Shown here: positions 1 to 8,764 of the stretch, in pieces | Numbering within the stretch: the stretch's first letter is position 1 | Layout of the letters: each line of letters begins with the position of its first letter | DNA from: Rhodospirillaceae bacterium | Lineage (GTDB): Bacteria > Pseudomonadota > Alphaproteobacteria > UBA6615 | NCBI GenBank assembly: GCA_018667335.1 | Contig: JABIVD010000044.1 | Span: 62,001 to 126,000, forward strand | Direction: 5' to 3' | Length of the DNA: 64,000 bases | Notes under the pieces: model-generated | What the model was told of the DNA's origin: nothing | Seen by the model: the letters and a program-made list of their open reading frames with translations, nothing else | Databases searched by the model: none | Position numbers and translations under genes: made by a program

Positions 1-129
1 GCGCCGCTGGAAGACCTGAAGCGCCTGATCGAGGCTGCCAAGAAGGGATGCTTCGCCGAGCAGGCACTCACCCTGCCCTGCGCGATCGGCCACCGCCTGA
101 AGGTCGGCGAAGACTGGGTCGACGTCTAG
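1..129 (+). CDS. OsmC family protein, C-terminal end (partial)
   Basis: Only the last 42 codons of a gene entering from the left edge are present, ending in TAG at 127-129. The visible part contains KKGCFAEQ followed by a run ending GEDWVDV. This resembles the second redox-Cys region and C-terminal strand of OsmC-type proteins, which are thiol peroxidases that reduce organic hydroperoxides in the cytoplasm. The family call rests on this short segment only. The next gene is on the opposite strand and its stop codon overlaps this one's by a few bases. Confidence 0.55.
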   Translation, partial: APLEDLKRLIEAAKKGCFAEQALTLPCAIGHRLKVGEDWVDV

Positions 130-1379
130 TTTCGCCTGGCGACCACCTGATCGGCAATCAGCCGGTGGACTCCCAACGATTCGCAACGGCGGTCGTTGAT
201 CCTGCCAGATTCCCATTTCGCGAATTGAACAACGACCACCCCCTGTTCCGGAAAAATGTGAAGAAACTGGCCGCCGGACCCCCAACCCGTGAATCCGTCG
301 TTCGGGTCCTCGAACACCCACCACTGGAACCCGTAGCGATACTGGAGATCAAAGTCGCGGAAATCGCATCCGCGGCCCGTATCGCGATTGTCGTTCACCG
401 ACAGGCGCAGCCAGTTACCCATGAAGCCACGGTCCGCTTTGTACAGGTCCAGGATATGTGCACCGATCAGAGCCATGTCTCCGGCTGACATCCGGAAACA
501 GCAATGGGACGGAGACCGGTATTGATAGTCCGCCTTCCAGCGAGCGCGCTTGCGCGGGCCCAGCGCGCGCCAGAAATAATGGTCGAACCCCCGCGTCAGG
601 TTCGGCGCCTCGTGATCAGGCAAGATGTCCATGAACTCGGGAATCTGTGACAAACGTTCTTCAGCAAGGATACCGAGCAACTGGCTGTCGAGCCCCGAGT
701 AGTTGAATGGTCGTCGTTCGCCTGAACCGGGATCGAATTCCACATCTTTCAAAATCTCAGCTGTTACCCCGCGCAGCGTGCAATCGGAACCCTGCGGGTC
801 GCGATTGCAGTCATCACTCTCCAGCACCTTGACCCTTGGTTTATCACGTTCATCATCCCACTCCATCGCGCTCGACATCTGAAGCAAGTCACGCACGGTG
901 ACCGCACGATCGGGATACACAATCTCCGTAGGCAATAGGTCGATCAGACGGGATGAAATATCCAGTGGCACGCCAAGCGCCGGATCCATAAAAATGCGCC
1001 CGAAGAGCAGTGACGTGATCGACTTTGTGGTGGAGGCGAGACCATAGAGTTCATCTTCCACACCGCGCTGGCACCGACCCGCGCCATGCATGGGGCGCTC
1101 TGCATGGAAGTAGGGTGCCGCGCGATCAACGACAAAAAGCGCGCACACCGCATTGCGCTCGAGAAACTGTTCCAGATCGCAACGCCCCCCAAAGAGGCCG
1201 CACCTGTAGTCCACGTCGAGCGATTTGACGGGACGTGGCGTCGCACCGGCGTCCGTGGGTTCAAGCCAGTTTCGGTGCTTCCAATCCCGGGTTTCGTCAG
1301 CCAAAGCACCTTCAGGTAGAGCCCCAGACATGACCGCGATCAGGGACAGGAGGAGGAGACACCTCAGAGCTAACGACAT
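126..1379 (-). CDS. Serine hydrolase, beta-lactamase/penicillin-binding-protein fold, exported
   Basis: A 417-aa protein of the class C beta-lactamase/esterase superfamily. It starts with a hydrophobic leader of about 27 residues ending near ALA, so it is probably periplasmic. The SxxK catalytic motif is S116-T-T-K119 in LASTTKSIT. A later NYSG segment takes the place of the usual YxN, and GSGGQ near the C-terminus occupies the KTG/HxG position. I chose the ATG at 1379 because AAGAAGG lies 8 nt upstream. A start 48 nt earlier would put extra residues before the leader and overlap the upstream MFS gene. It lies 28 bp after that gene and is probably co-transcribed. The substrate is unknown. The missing canonical YxN argues against a genuine drug-resistance beta-lactamase. 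Confidence 0.7.
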   Translation of the reverse strand: MSLALRCLLLLSLIAVMSGALPEGALADETRDWKHRNWLEPTDAGATPRPVKSLDVDYRCGLFGGRCDLEQFLERNAVCALFVVDRAAPYFHAERPMHGAGRCQRGVEDELYGLASTTKSITSLLFGRIFMDPALGVPLDISSRLIDLLPTEIVYPDRAVTVRDLLQMSSAMEWDDERDKPRVKVLESDDCNRDPQGSDCTLRGVTAEILKDVEFDPGSGERRPFNYSGLDSQLLGILAEERLSQIPEFMDILPDHEAPNLTRGFDHYFWRALGPRKRARWKADYQYRSPSHCCFRMSAGDMALIGAHILDLYKADRGFMGNWLRLSVNDNRDTGRGCDFRDFDLQYRYGFQWWVFEDPNDGFTGWGSGGQFLHIFPEQGVVVVQFAKWESGRINDRRCESLGVHRLIADQVVARRN

Positions 1380-1407
1380 GTGGAACGCCTTCTTAATCAA
1401 CCCTGCG

Positions 1408-2553
1408 TTAGTGCCTTGCATGCACAAACATAGCGAACCCTAGCGCAACCGCGCTCAGCGCGGCCATGGCATAGAATGCACCGCCGGTGAAACTGCTGTA
1501 GAGCGCGCCGGACGCGATCAGCGCCAGCCCCATGATGATCCCCGATATGGAGGCGTAGGCGCCCTGCGCGGTCGCCTTCAGGCCTTCAGGCGCGTTCCCG
1601 GCGATGTAATGCATCGTCGCCAGGTAGGTCGCACCGAAGGTGATGGCATGCATCGCCTGGGCCACGATCAGCCCCGGTAGAGCGACCGTCTCGGCCAGAA
1701 TCAGCCAGCGCACCAAAGCCGTGCCCGCGCCCAGCAGGAGCAGCCGGGAGGCGCCAAGCCGCGCCACCACTGCACCGCTGAAGGCGAACAGGACGATCTC
1801 GACGACGACGCTGCCGCCCCAGAGCAGCCCGACCATGAGTTCCGAATGCCCTGCCGCCTTCCAGTGGATGCCGGAGAACCCGTTGAGCACGGCATGGCTC
1901 GCCTGCACCGCACTGGCCGCCAGCACGAAGGCGAGGAAACGCCGGTTGCGGACAAACGCCAGCACATCCGTCCAGCGCGCATGGCCGCGCGCCTCGTTCT
2001 GCTCGCGCAGAAAAACCGTCGTCACCAGCACCGCGACGAGGCCGAAAAATATGACGAGCAGGATCAGATCCGGGTCACGCCCGGTCAGCAGCGCCCCCAC
2101 CCCCAGAGTACCCAGGATAAACGTCACCGAGCCCCACAACCGGATGCGGCCATAGTCCAGCCCGTGGCGGAGCACCGCCGACATGGCCTGGGAATCGCCG
2201 AGCGGAATGAGCGCATGATAACTCGGCGCATAGACGAGGGTGATCAGCAGGATCAGCCAGAAGGACGAGACCAGGGAGAAGCCGGAGAAGGCAATCAGGC
2301 TGACGGCCGCGGTGATGACCAGCATGCGGCGGCCCTGCCCCCCATGGTCGGCCGCGCGGGCGATCACCGGATCCACCAGCACCCGCATCCAGGGACCAAC
2401 CGCAAGGATGATGCCGATATCGCCCGGCGTCAGCCCACGGCTCTGCAGCCAGATCGGCCAGAACGGCACCACCACGCCCAGCACAAAGAAGACCGCGCCA
2501 TAGAACATGGCGAAGCGGAGCGAGGTGCGGAACGGGGTCTCAGTCACGGCCAT
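1408..2553 (-). CDS. MFS transporter (MFS_1-like, HcaT/phenylpropionate-permease type)
   Basis: A 381-aa protein with about twelve hydrophobic segments. Near the N-terminus it has PFWPIWLQSRGLTPGDIG, the first-loop pattern of the small MFS_1-like/3-phenylpropionate transporter branch, and VLVDPVIARAADHGG is the motif A-like loop after TM2. It is an inner-membrane secondary transporter of unknown substrate. I placed the start at the ATG at 2553. The earlier in-frame start at 2592 would lie inside the hairpin terminator of the upstream gene. It is followed after 28 bp by the exported serine hydrolase, so the pair may take up and process one compound. Confidence 0.72.
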   Translation of the reverse strand: MAVTETPFRTSLRFAMFYGAVFFVLGVVVPFWPIWLQSRGLTPGDIGIILAVGPWMRVLVDPVIARAADHGGQGRRMLVITAAVSLIAFSGFSLVSSFWLILLITLVYAPSYHALIPLGDSQAMSAVLRHGLDYGRIRLWGSVTFILGTLGVGALLTGRDPDLILLVIFFGLVAVLVTTVFLREQNEARGHARWTDVLAFVRNRRFLAFVLAASAVQASHAVLNGFSGIHWKAAGHSELMVGLLWGGSVVVEIVLFAFSGAVVARLGASRLLLLGAGTALVRWLILAETVALPGLIVAQAMHAITFGATYLATMHYIAGNAPEGLKATAQGAYASISGIIMGLALIASGALYSSFTGGAFYAMAALSAVALGFAMFVHARH

Positions 2554-2571
2554 TATGTTTGGGACTGCCCA

Positions 2572-2611
2572 TAAAAAACGCCGGCCGCCCACATGGTGTG
2601 AACGGCCGGCG
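2572..2611 (-). terminator. Rho-independent terminator after the deiodinase-like gene
   Basis: A perfect 9-bp inverted repeat (2579-2587 with 2603-2611, arms CGCCGGCCG/CGGCCGGCG) is followed on the minus strand by TTTTTTAT. It sits 36 bp past the stop of the gene ending at 2648 and just before the MFS start, so it separates the two transcripts. Confidence 0.85.
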
Positions 2612-2647
2612 CGTGATCTGTTTTACCGCAGAAGCGTAGGACGCTGC

Positions 2648-3418
2648 CTATTCGGCGGCTTCCTGTCGGCTGGCAATTTCTTCCTTCGACAGCGGCTGGT
2701 TCCGGAACCGGCCATGCTTCTCGTAATACGCATCGACCTGCACATGCTTGGCGACGGTCAGCGGTGCGGCCTTGAAGAAGTCATAGAGCGCAACAACGCC
2801 ACCGGTCCACATCGTCCGCATCATGTGCGGCATCGAACGCGTGGCCCGAAGTTCGGCGGTCGGTGCATTCTCGACCTTGTGATAGCTCTCGCGATCCTCA
2901 AGCGCCGCCTCGATCAGATGCGGGGCCGCCCAGTTGCAGCGATAGTGGATCGTGCCATCGGGGCGAATGATGTAGACGACGTTCGGCATGGCGCCATAGG
3001 CGCGATGGAAATCGCCGTCGAGACTGTCGACCAGCACCCGACGGAATTCCTTGTAGCGTGGCGCGACCAGTTCGGCGGACTTGAACTTGTCATCCATGTT
3101 CTGGTGCGGACCCATGCGCTCACCCGGATGGGCCTCGCGGACATAGACCATGACAAAGTTCACGTCGGAGAACTTCTCGACGATGTCCCGGTAGATCTTG
3201 ATGTTCTTCGTATACATCGAACAGGTCGACGAACCGGTCTCGATGACGGTCCACTGACCGTCGAAATCCGACAGTTTGACCTCTTCGCGCGTCGCAAGGT
3301 CGGTGAATGTGGCGTCGATATATTTGTCGCCCGCCTGCGGGCCGACAAAGGTGTCGAAGTTGTAATCCACAACGCGGAAACGTTTGTTGTTGTAAACAGG
3401 CTTCGGTGCATCAGACAT
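2648..3418 (-). CDS. Iodothyronine deiodinase-like thioredoxin-fold protein (Cys variant)
   Basis: A 256-aa cytosolic protein with no leader. Residues about 30-165 match the deiodinase/redoxin pattern: ETGSSTCSMY, with Cys66 where deiodinases carry selenocysteine, then VYVREAHPGE (91-100), then YGAMPNVVYIIRPDG (141-155), the conserved end of the fold. The C-terminal 90 residues are an extension I do not recognise. Vertebrate deiodinases remove iodine from thyronines, but bacterial homologues are mostly uncharacterised, so a thiol redox or peroxidase-like role is as likely as dehalogenation. It is monocistronic: a terminator follows it and a 7-bp-arm palindrome lies in its promoter. Confidence 0.7.
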   Translation of the reverse strand: MSDAPKPVYNNKRFRVVDYNFDTFVGPQAGDKYIDATFTDLATREEVKLSDFDGQWTVIETGSSTCSMYTKNIKIYRDIVEKFSDVNFVMVYVREAHPGERMGPHQNMDDKFKSAELVAPRYKEFRRVLVDSLDGDFHRAYGAMPNVVYIIRPDGTIHYRCNWAAPHLIEAALEDRESYHKVENAPTAELRATRSMPHMMRTMWTGGVVALYDFFKAAPLTVAKHVQVDAYYEKHGRFRNQPLSKEEIASRQEAAE

Positions 3419-3458
3419 CGTGGGCCCCCTCTTTGCCTATGAATTAGATTGTTCTTGC

Positions 3459-3477
3459 TTGTGTGTATGCCACACAA
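3459..3477. promoter_or_regulatory. Operator-like palindrome TTGTGTG-N5-CACACAA
   Basis: A perfect 7-bp inverted repeat with a 5-nt spacer lies 41-59 bp upstream of the deiodinase-like start, in an otherwise AT-enriched promoter region. Its size and symmetry suit a dimeric repressor such as a GntR-type protein. No regulator gene is adjacent. Confidence 0.4.
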
Positions 3478-3577
3478 TTACGTCCACTATAGCACAAATC
3501 AAGCCTCCAGGCTGCAACTGCGCGACCTGCGAAATTGGTAAAACTGCCGTGATCGGGCGCGATCAGGCGCCAGATTT

Positions 3578-4636
3578 CTAGGCACCGAGTTTCGCGGCCA
3601 TCCAGTCGGCCATCAGCGGCCGTGATTTGAACGGAATGTTGTCGCAGACGTGGTTTCCCTCGGGAAACACCACCAGTTCGGCATCGTCACCCGCCTCGTC
3701 GATCATCTGCTGGGATTCCTCGACCGGGCAGATTTCGTCGAGCCCGCTATGGACGATCAGCAGCGGGCACCCAATTCGATCGAGCACACCGTCCAGTGTG
3801 TACAGCTTCGCGGTCTCGGCGGCGTCTTCCACCGTCTCGTCGCCGAACGCGAAACGCAGCGTGTCCTGCACGGCGAATGGCATGCGGTCCCAGAAGCCCG
3901 ACATGCTGTGGAACCCGCCGATCGAAACACACGCCTTGATGCGCGGATCGACCGAGGCGCGCGGCGCGGCATAGCCGCCGAAACTGCGGCCCCAGATGCC
4001 GATGCGCTCGCCGTCGATCTCGGGCCGCGCCTCCAGCACATCGATCAGCGCGCCGACAGGCACCTCCCAGTCCGGGCGGATCCGCCATTTGAGCATGGTC
4101 AGGCTCTGGCCCGGCCCGTCATAGGCGCAGGTGGCGACACCCCGCTTGAGAAACTCGTTCTCCAGCGTGTGGAACTCTTCCTTGGTCGAGTCCCCGCCGC
4201 AGGTGATCATCACGCAGGGCGCGGGCCCGTCGGTATTGGGCACCCGCAGGTTGGCCGGGAAGCTGTCCCCGTCGAACGGAATGTCGATGACCTCGGCCGG
4301 GATCGCCAGATGGGGCGCGCCCTTGGCATAGGCGGCGCGCTGGCGGCGTTGCATCCGCGCCTTCTCCTCGGCATCCCCGAAGGAGACCGACTGGCCGATA
4401 TGATAGTAGAGCGCCGCGCGCACGAACGCCTCGCCCGCCGTCATGGCGCGACCCTCGGCCAACGCCGCGTCGCCAAGCCCCTCATGGGTCTCTGCCAGCC
4501 CTTCCCAGACGGGCATCCATTCCTCCATCCGGGTGATGGTCCCCAGCACGGTCTGAGCGTCGTTGTAGTCGACCCCGGCGGCCATCAGCCGCGGGAACCT
4601 ATGTTCGATGGTTTCCTGTAGTGCAGCGTCGGCCAT
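3578..4636 (-). CDS. Alpha/beta hydrolase, DHPON-hydrolase/FrsA-like
   Basis: A 352-aa protein with an N-terminal helical cap region (residues 1-110) followed by an alpha/beta hydrolase core. The nucleophile is Ser218 in WGRSFGGYA, the acid is probably Asp300 in HSGLDEICP, and the base is His329 in EGNHVC. The long N-terminal region and the motif set match the 2,6-dihydroxypseudooxynicotine hydrolase branch, whose known member cleaves C-C bonds, though esterase activity is equally possible. The start is the ATG at 4636 (MADAALQ). In-frame codons further upstream give a Thr/Pro/Arg-rich non-family extension overlapping the neighbour. It lies 25 bp after the dienelactone hydrolase-like gene, probably in one operon. 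Confidence 0.75.
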   Translation of the reverse strand: MADAALQETIEHRFPRLMAAGVDYNDAQTVLGTITRMEEWMPVWEGLAETHEGLGDAALAEGRAMTAGEAFVRAALYYHIGQSVSFGDAEEKARMQRRQRAAYAKGAPHLAIPAEVIDIPFDGDSFPANLRVPNTDGPAPCVMITCGGDSTKEEFHTLENEFLKRGVATCAYDGPGQSLTMLKWRIRPDWEVPVGALIDVLEARPEIDGERIGIWGRSFGGYAAPRASVDPRIKACVSIGGFHSMSGFWDRMPFAVQDTLRFAFGDETVEDAAETAKLYTLDGVLDRIGCPLLIVHSGLDEICPVEESQQMIDEAGDDAELVVFPEGNHVCDNIPFKSRPLMADWMAAKLGA

Positions 4637-4661
4637 GGCGCGCTCCCCGGTTGGACTGGTT

Positions 4662-5366
4662 TCAGTCGAGATGTTTGTGGAAAAAGTCGATGGACAGGGC
4701 GAGCGCCCTGGTCGCCTCGGGTTCGCTGTAGGTCGTGCCGCCGTGGCGCGCGAACGCGTGATCGGCGCCGGGATATTTGTGGATCTCGACCAGCGGGTTG
4801 GGTGACAGCCGCCGTTCAATCATCGCGCAGACCTCCGGCTGGACCCATTTGTCGGCCAGCGCCTGATGCAGCATGAAGGGCTTCGACAGGTTCGGCGCTT
4901 CCTTGATCGAATGCTCGATATAGGTGCCGTAATAGGCGACCGCGCAGTCAATGTCGGAGCGGCAGCACATCAGGTAGCCCATCTTGCCGCCGAGGCAGTA
5001 GCCGACAGTGCCGACCTTGCCGTTGCCGCCCTCGATGCTGCGCAGATAGCTCGCGGTGTCCTCCATATCCTGGACACCCAATTCGTAATCAAAGTCGTAA
5101 TAGAGATCGATCGCCTTGGCCCAGTGGTCCCGGTTGCCGTCGGACAGCTCGACCCCCGGCTCCAGCCGCCAGAACAGATCGGGCACGAGGGTGATCCAGC
5201 CCGCTTTCGCGAACTCCTGCGCGTGCTCGCGCATGGTGTCGTTGACGCCCCAGATTTCCATGATCGCGATGATCGCACCGACCGGTGCCTTGTCCGGATA
5301 GGCGACATGGGCGCCCATCATGGCGCCGTCGCGCAGCGGCACCTGGATATCTTCGATTCGTGCCAT
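4662..5366 (-). CDS. Dienelactone hydrolase family protein
   Basis: A 234-aa protein with the full catalytic set of carboxymethylenebutenolidase: Glu37 (MEIWG), nucleophile Cys124 in VGYCLGGK, Asp172 in HQALADKW and His203 in PGADHAFAR. The spacing nearly matches the Pseudomonas enzyme (E36, C123, D171, H202). That enzyme opens dienelactone to maleylacetate in chlorocatechol breakdown. No other chlorocatechol genes are nearby, so the real substrate may be another lactone or ester. It sits between an orphan CoxL-type gene and an alpha/beta hydrolase on the same strand with short gaps (13 and 25 bp), suggesting one catabolic transcript. Confidence 0.82.
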   Translation of the reverse strand: MARIEDIQVPLRDGAMMGAHVAYPDKAPVGAIIAIMEIWGVNDTMREHAQEFAKAGWITLVPDLFWRLEPGVELSDGNRDHWAKAIDLYYDFDYELGVQDMEDTASYLRSIEGGNGKVGTVGYCLGGKMGYLMCCRSDIDCAVAYYGTYIEHSIKEAPNLSKPFMLHQALADKWVQPEVCAMIERRLSPNPLVEIHKYPGADHAFARHGGTTYSEPEATRALALSIDFFHKHLD

Positions 5367-5379
5367 TTCGGTTCTCCTT

Positions 5380-7704
5380 CTAGTCCTGAAGCGCGGCCCA
5401 GACGCGCGCCGGTGTCATCGGCAGGTCGATCGGCTCCTTCCCGGCACTTGCCAGCGCGTCGGCAACCGCCGCCATGCCCGAGGGCAACGCACCCGCGACG
5501 CCGGATTCACCCGCGCCCTTGGCGCCGAGCGGGTTCGTCGTCGCCGGCACCGAATGGTGGCCAACATCGAGAGCCGGCAAATCATCGGCCCGCGGCATCA
5601 TGTAATCCATGAACGAGCCGGTCACGAGTTGGCCGTCCGCGTCATAGACGACACATTCCCCCAGCACCTGGCCCAATCCCTGGGCGATACCGCCATGGAT
5701 TTGACCCTCGACCACCATCTCGTCGAACACGTTCCCCACATCGTCGACCGCCGCATAGCGCGCGACAGCGACCGTTCCAGTTTCGGGATCTATCTCGACC
5801 TCACAGATGTGACAGCCGTTGGGGAAGGTCATCTGGGGGGATTCGAACTTCTCCGTCGCGTCCAGGCCGCCTGTAAACTCTTCCGGCAACGCCAGCGTCG
5901 AAATCCGGTCCGCCAGTTCGATGATGCCGATTTGCCGGTCGGTCCCCTTGATCCGAAACGCACCGGCATGGAATTCGACATCGTCGACGGCCGCCTCAAG
6001 CACATGCCCCGCCAGCGCGCGACCCTTCTCGATCGCGGTGTCGCAGGACACGGCCATGGCGCTGCCCGCCATCATCATCGAGCGCGACGCGACTGACGGC
6101 GTACCCGGCGGCGCTTCGAGGCTGTCCCCCTCGATCAGCCGCACCTTCGACGGCGGGATTCCCAGCCGGTCGCCGATCAGCCGTGTGTAGGTCGACAGGT
6201 GGCTCTGCCCCATGGCCTGCACCCCAAGCCGCACGGTCGCATAGCCGTCGCCCTCGAAACGCAGGTCGGCGGTCTCCTCGAGGATTCCGCCGGCGACTTC
6301 GAGGAAGCAGGCAATCCCGATTCCGCGCAGCCTGCCGTCTTTCTCGGATGCCGCACGGCGTGACGGAAACCCGTCCCAGTCGGCCAGCGCCAGCGCCTTG
6401 TCGAGGCAGGCCTCGAACTCGCCGGAATCATAGATCGGCCCGTTCGGCGTTGTGTAGGGCATCGCCGACGGGGCGATAAGGTTACGCCGGCGAATCTCGA
6501 CCCGGTCGATGCCCATTTCGGACGCCGCCCGGTCGAGCAATTGCTCGATCGCGATGATCGCCTCGGGCCGCCCCGCGCCGCGATAGGGGCCCAGCGGCGC
6601 CGTATTTGTCAGGGTCATAGTCACGTCGATATGGATCGCCGGAATCGTGTAAACGCTGGCCAGGCAATTCTTGGTGTTGTTGGTCGCGAACACCGCAGAG
6701 AAGGTGGTCAGGTAAGCCCCCATCCCGACCCGGTTGCGGACCCGCAGCCCCTGAATCACGCCGTCCCCGTCGAGCGCCATTTCGGCCGCGATCAGGGTGT
6801 CGCGTCCCGCCGTGTCAGCGAGAAAGCTCTCCAGCCGCGTGTTGCACCATTTAACCGGCCGACCAACCTGACGCGCCGCTAACAGGATCGCAGCATATTC
6901 GGGATAGGGATGGGCCTTCATGCCGAAGCCGCCGCCGACATCATGGGTCAGCACCCGCAACTGATCGGGTTCCACGCCGAACACCTGGGCGGCGAACATC
7001 TTCGACACCAGCCCAACCCCCTGGGTCGGCGCGGTCAGCGTGTAACGGCCGAGCGCCTCGTCCCATTCGCCGATGCCGCCGCGCGGTTCCATGGAGACCG
7101 GCGCGAGGCGTGTGTCAAGCAACTCCACCCGCGAGATATGCGCCGCCTCGTCGAACGCCGAAGCCACCGCGCTTTCGTCCCCGTCCACCCACTCGAAGGC
7201 GACGTTGCCGGGCGCGCTGTCCCAAACCTGCGCCGCCCCATCGGCAAGCGCCTCCGCCACGCCGGGAACCGCCGGCAGGCTTTCTATATCGAGGATCACC
7301 GCTTCGGCCGCGTCCGCAGCCCGGACCGGCGTGTCGGCAACGACGAGCGCCACCGCCTCGCCCGCATGGCGGACCTTCTCATACGCAAGCACCGGCTTGG
7401 GTGCCGACGCCATCGTCATGCCGTCTCTACCCGGAAAACTGATCGCCGGCGGGATATCGCCCAGGCCCGCGGCCTTCACGTCTGCACCGGTGATCACCGC
7501 CAGGACGCCGGGCATCACCAGCGCCGCCGCCACGTCGACGCCGCGCAGGACGCCATGAGCGACCGGCGACCGCACGAACGCGCCGTAGGCCTGCCCCGCC
7601 AAATTAATATCGTCGGTGAAGCGTCCCGCCCCGGTCAGGAGCGGGAGGTCCTCGCTGCGCAGCGTGTCGCCGTCGCTGCCGTAGCGCGCGGTGATTTCGT
7701 TCAC
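5380..7704 (-). CDS. Molybdenum hydroxylase large subunit, CoxL/XdhB-type (form II), orphan
   Basis: About 774 aa, a usual length for the molybdopterin-cytosine-dinucleotide-binding large subunit of the xanthine oxidase family. Visible motifs are LLTGAGRFTDD at the N-terminus, GGGFGMKAH (Mo-pterin binding), PLGPYRGAGRPEA (the form II active-site loop rather than the AYRCSFR of true CO dehydrogenase), and KGAGESGVAG with the catalytic Glu near the C-terminus. I prefer the GTG at 7704, preceded by GAGGAG with 9 nt spacing and giving a family-like N-terminus. An ATG at 7737 adds 11 residues without a Shine-Dalgarno sequence. The small [2Fe-2S] and FAD subunits that normally accompany it are absent nearby. 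The substrate, probably an aldehyde or N-heterocycle, is unknown. Confidence 0.85.
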   Translation of the reverse strand: MNEITARYGSDGDTLRSEDLPLLTGAGRFTDDINLAGQAYGAFVRSPVAHGVLRGVDVAAALVMPGVLAVITGADVKAAGLGDIPPAISFPGRDGMTMASAPKPVLAYEKVRHAGEAVALVVADTPVRAADAAEAVILDIESLPAVPGVAEALADGAAQVWDSAPGNVAFEWVDGDESAVASAFDEAAHISRVELLDTRLAPVSMEPRGGIGEWDEALGRYTLTAPTQGVGLVSKMFAAQVFGVEPDQLRVLTHDVGGGFGMKAHPYPEYAAILLAARQVGRPVKWCNTRLESFLADTAGRDTLIAAEMALDGDGVIQGLRVRNRVGMGAYLTTFSAVFATNNTKNCLASVYTIPAIHIDVTMTLTNTAPLGPYRGAGRPEAIIAIEQLLDRAASEMGIDRVEIRRRNLIAPSAMPYTTPNGPIYDSGEFEACLDKALALADWDGFPSRRAASEKDGRLRGIGIACFLEVAGGILEETADLRFEGDGYATVRLGVQAMGQSHLSTYTRLIGDRLGIPPSKVRLIEGDSLEAPPGTPSVASRSMMMAGSAMAVSCDTAIEKGRALAGHVLEAAVDDVEFHAGAFRIKGTDRQIGIIELADRISTLALPEEFTGGLDATEKFESPQMTFPNGCHICEVEIDPETGTVAVARYAAVDDVGNVFDEMVVEGQIHGGIAQGLGQVLGECVVYDADGQLVTGSFMDYMMPRADDLPALDVGHHSVPATTNPLGAKGAGESGVAGALPSGMAAVADALASAGKEPIDLPMTPARVWAALQD

Positions 7705-7804
7705 GGCTTTTGTCTCCTCGACCATCCGCCCCGGCATTCTGGCGGCCGGGGTCGAGCGAACAGTCTAGGAGAAGAGGCGGGACGCGGGAAGCGGCCTGTT
7801 CCCG

Positions 7805-8689
7805 CTAGAAGCGGTAGAACGCTTCCGAGTTCTCCACCATGATCTTGCGGCGCATGTCCTCGTCGGGTACCCACTGGCCGAAGGCCTCGACCGGATCGGC
7901 GTCGTTCGGGTTGACCTCATACTTGTTCGGATGGGGCCAGTCCGTGCCCCAGATCACGCGGTCGGCGTTCGCCTCGATGAGCGCACGGGCCATCGGCTGA
8001 CAATCGTCATACGGCGGCAGATCGGTCGCGCTGACGCGGTTGGCACCGGAGATCTTGATCCAGGTGTTGCCGTCGCGGACCAGCTTCAGCAGGGCCTGGA
8101 AGCCAGGCGCCTCGATGCCGGCGGTCGCCGGCTGATAGGCGAAATGGCCGATCGTCATAGGCGTCGTCATCTTCTCAAACACCGGCATCAGGCCGACGAT
8201 GTCCTTGCCCGGGAACAGCCACTCAATGTGCCAGTCGAACGGCTTGATGCGCGCCTCCAACTCGGGGATCGCGTCGAGATCGAGCGGCATGCCGCCCTTG
8301 TTGTCGATGTTCAGGCGCACGCCGCGGATACCCTGGTCGCTCAGCTCCTGCAGCTGGGCATCGGTGAAGTCCATGGTCATGGCGCACACGCCACGAGCCC
8401 GGTTGGGGGTCTCGGCATTCAGCGTGTTCATGCCATCGAGGATGGCCGAATTGTCCGTGCCGTAGACCGACGGCTGGGTGAACACGACCCGGTCGATGCC
8501 CAGGGTCGCGTGCAGATGCTTGAGATCATCGAGCGTCGAGACCGGCGGGTTGTAGCCACGGTCGGGCGACAGCGGATAGCGGTCCTCGAACACATGCACA
8601 TGGGTGTCGATCGTGCCCTTGGGCAGGGTGATGTTCGGCTTGCGCGGGTTACGGTCGGGCGCAATGCAATCTCTGATGTCGCTGTTCAC
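7805..8689 (-). CDS. Amidohydrolase family protein, LigI (2-pyrone-4,6-dicarboxylate hydrolase)-like
   Basis: A 294-aa TIM-barrel amidohydrolase. Metal and catalytic motifs are DTHVHVF (His30, His32) and VIWGTDWPHPN with Asp250, both typical of the LigI/amidohydrolase_2 branch. LigI hydrolyses the lactone of 2-pyrone-4,6-dicarboxylate in the protocatechuate 4,5-cleavage (lignin) pathway. Lactone hydrolysis would suit the nearby dienelactone hydrolase, but no lig genes are present, so the substrate is open. The start is a GTG at 8689 with AGGAAGAGG upstream. Confidence 0.8.
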   Translation of the reverse strand: MNSDIRDCIAPDRNPRKPNITLPKGTIDTHVHVFEDRYPLSPDRGYNPPVSTLDDLKHLHATLGIDRVVFTQPSVYGTDNSAILDGMNTLNAETPNRARGVCAMTMDFTDAQLQELSDQGIRGVRLNIDNKGGMPLDLDAIPELEARIKPFDWHIEWLFPGKDIVGLMPVFEKMTTPMTIGHFAYQPATAGIEAPGFQALLKLVRDGNTWIKISGANRVSATDLPPYDDCQPMARALIEANADRVIWGTDWPHPNKYEVNPNDADPVEAFGQWVPDEDMRRKIMVENSEAFYRF

Positions 8690-8764
8690 GGCGAGGCCTC
8701 TTCCTGATTTTTTTGTTCGTTCAAGTGTTTGAAGATCCCGCCGAGCGGCGGAAACGCTTCCCTA

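Noticed and set aside
126-1379. A genuine class C beta-lactamase resistance gene
   Set aside because: The YxN and KTG motifs are not in canonical form, and the context is an MFS transporter without an AmpR-type regulator. A general serine hydrolase is the safer call.
5380-7704. True carbon monoxide dehydrogenase CoxL
   Set aside because: The active-site loop is PYRGAGR (form II) instead of AYRCSFR, and coxM/coxS are missing.
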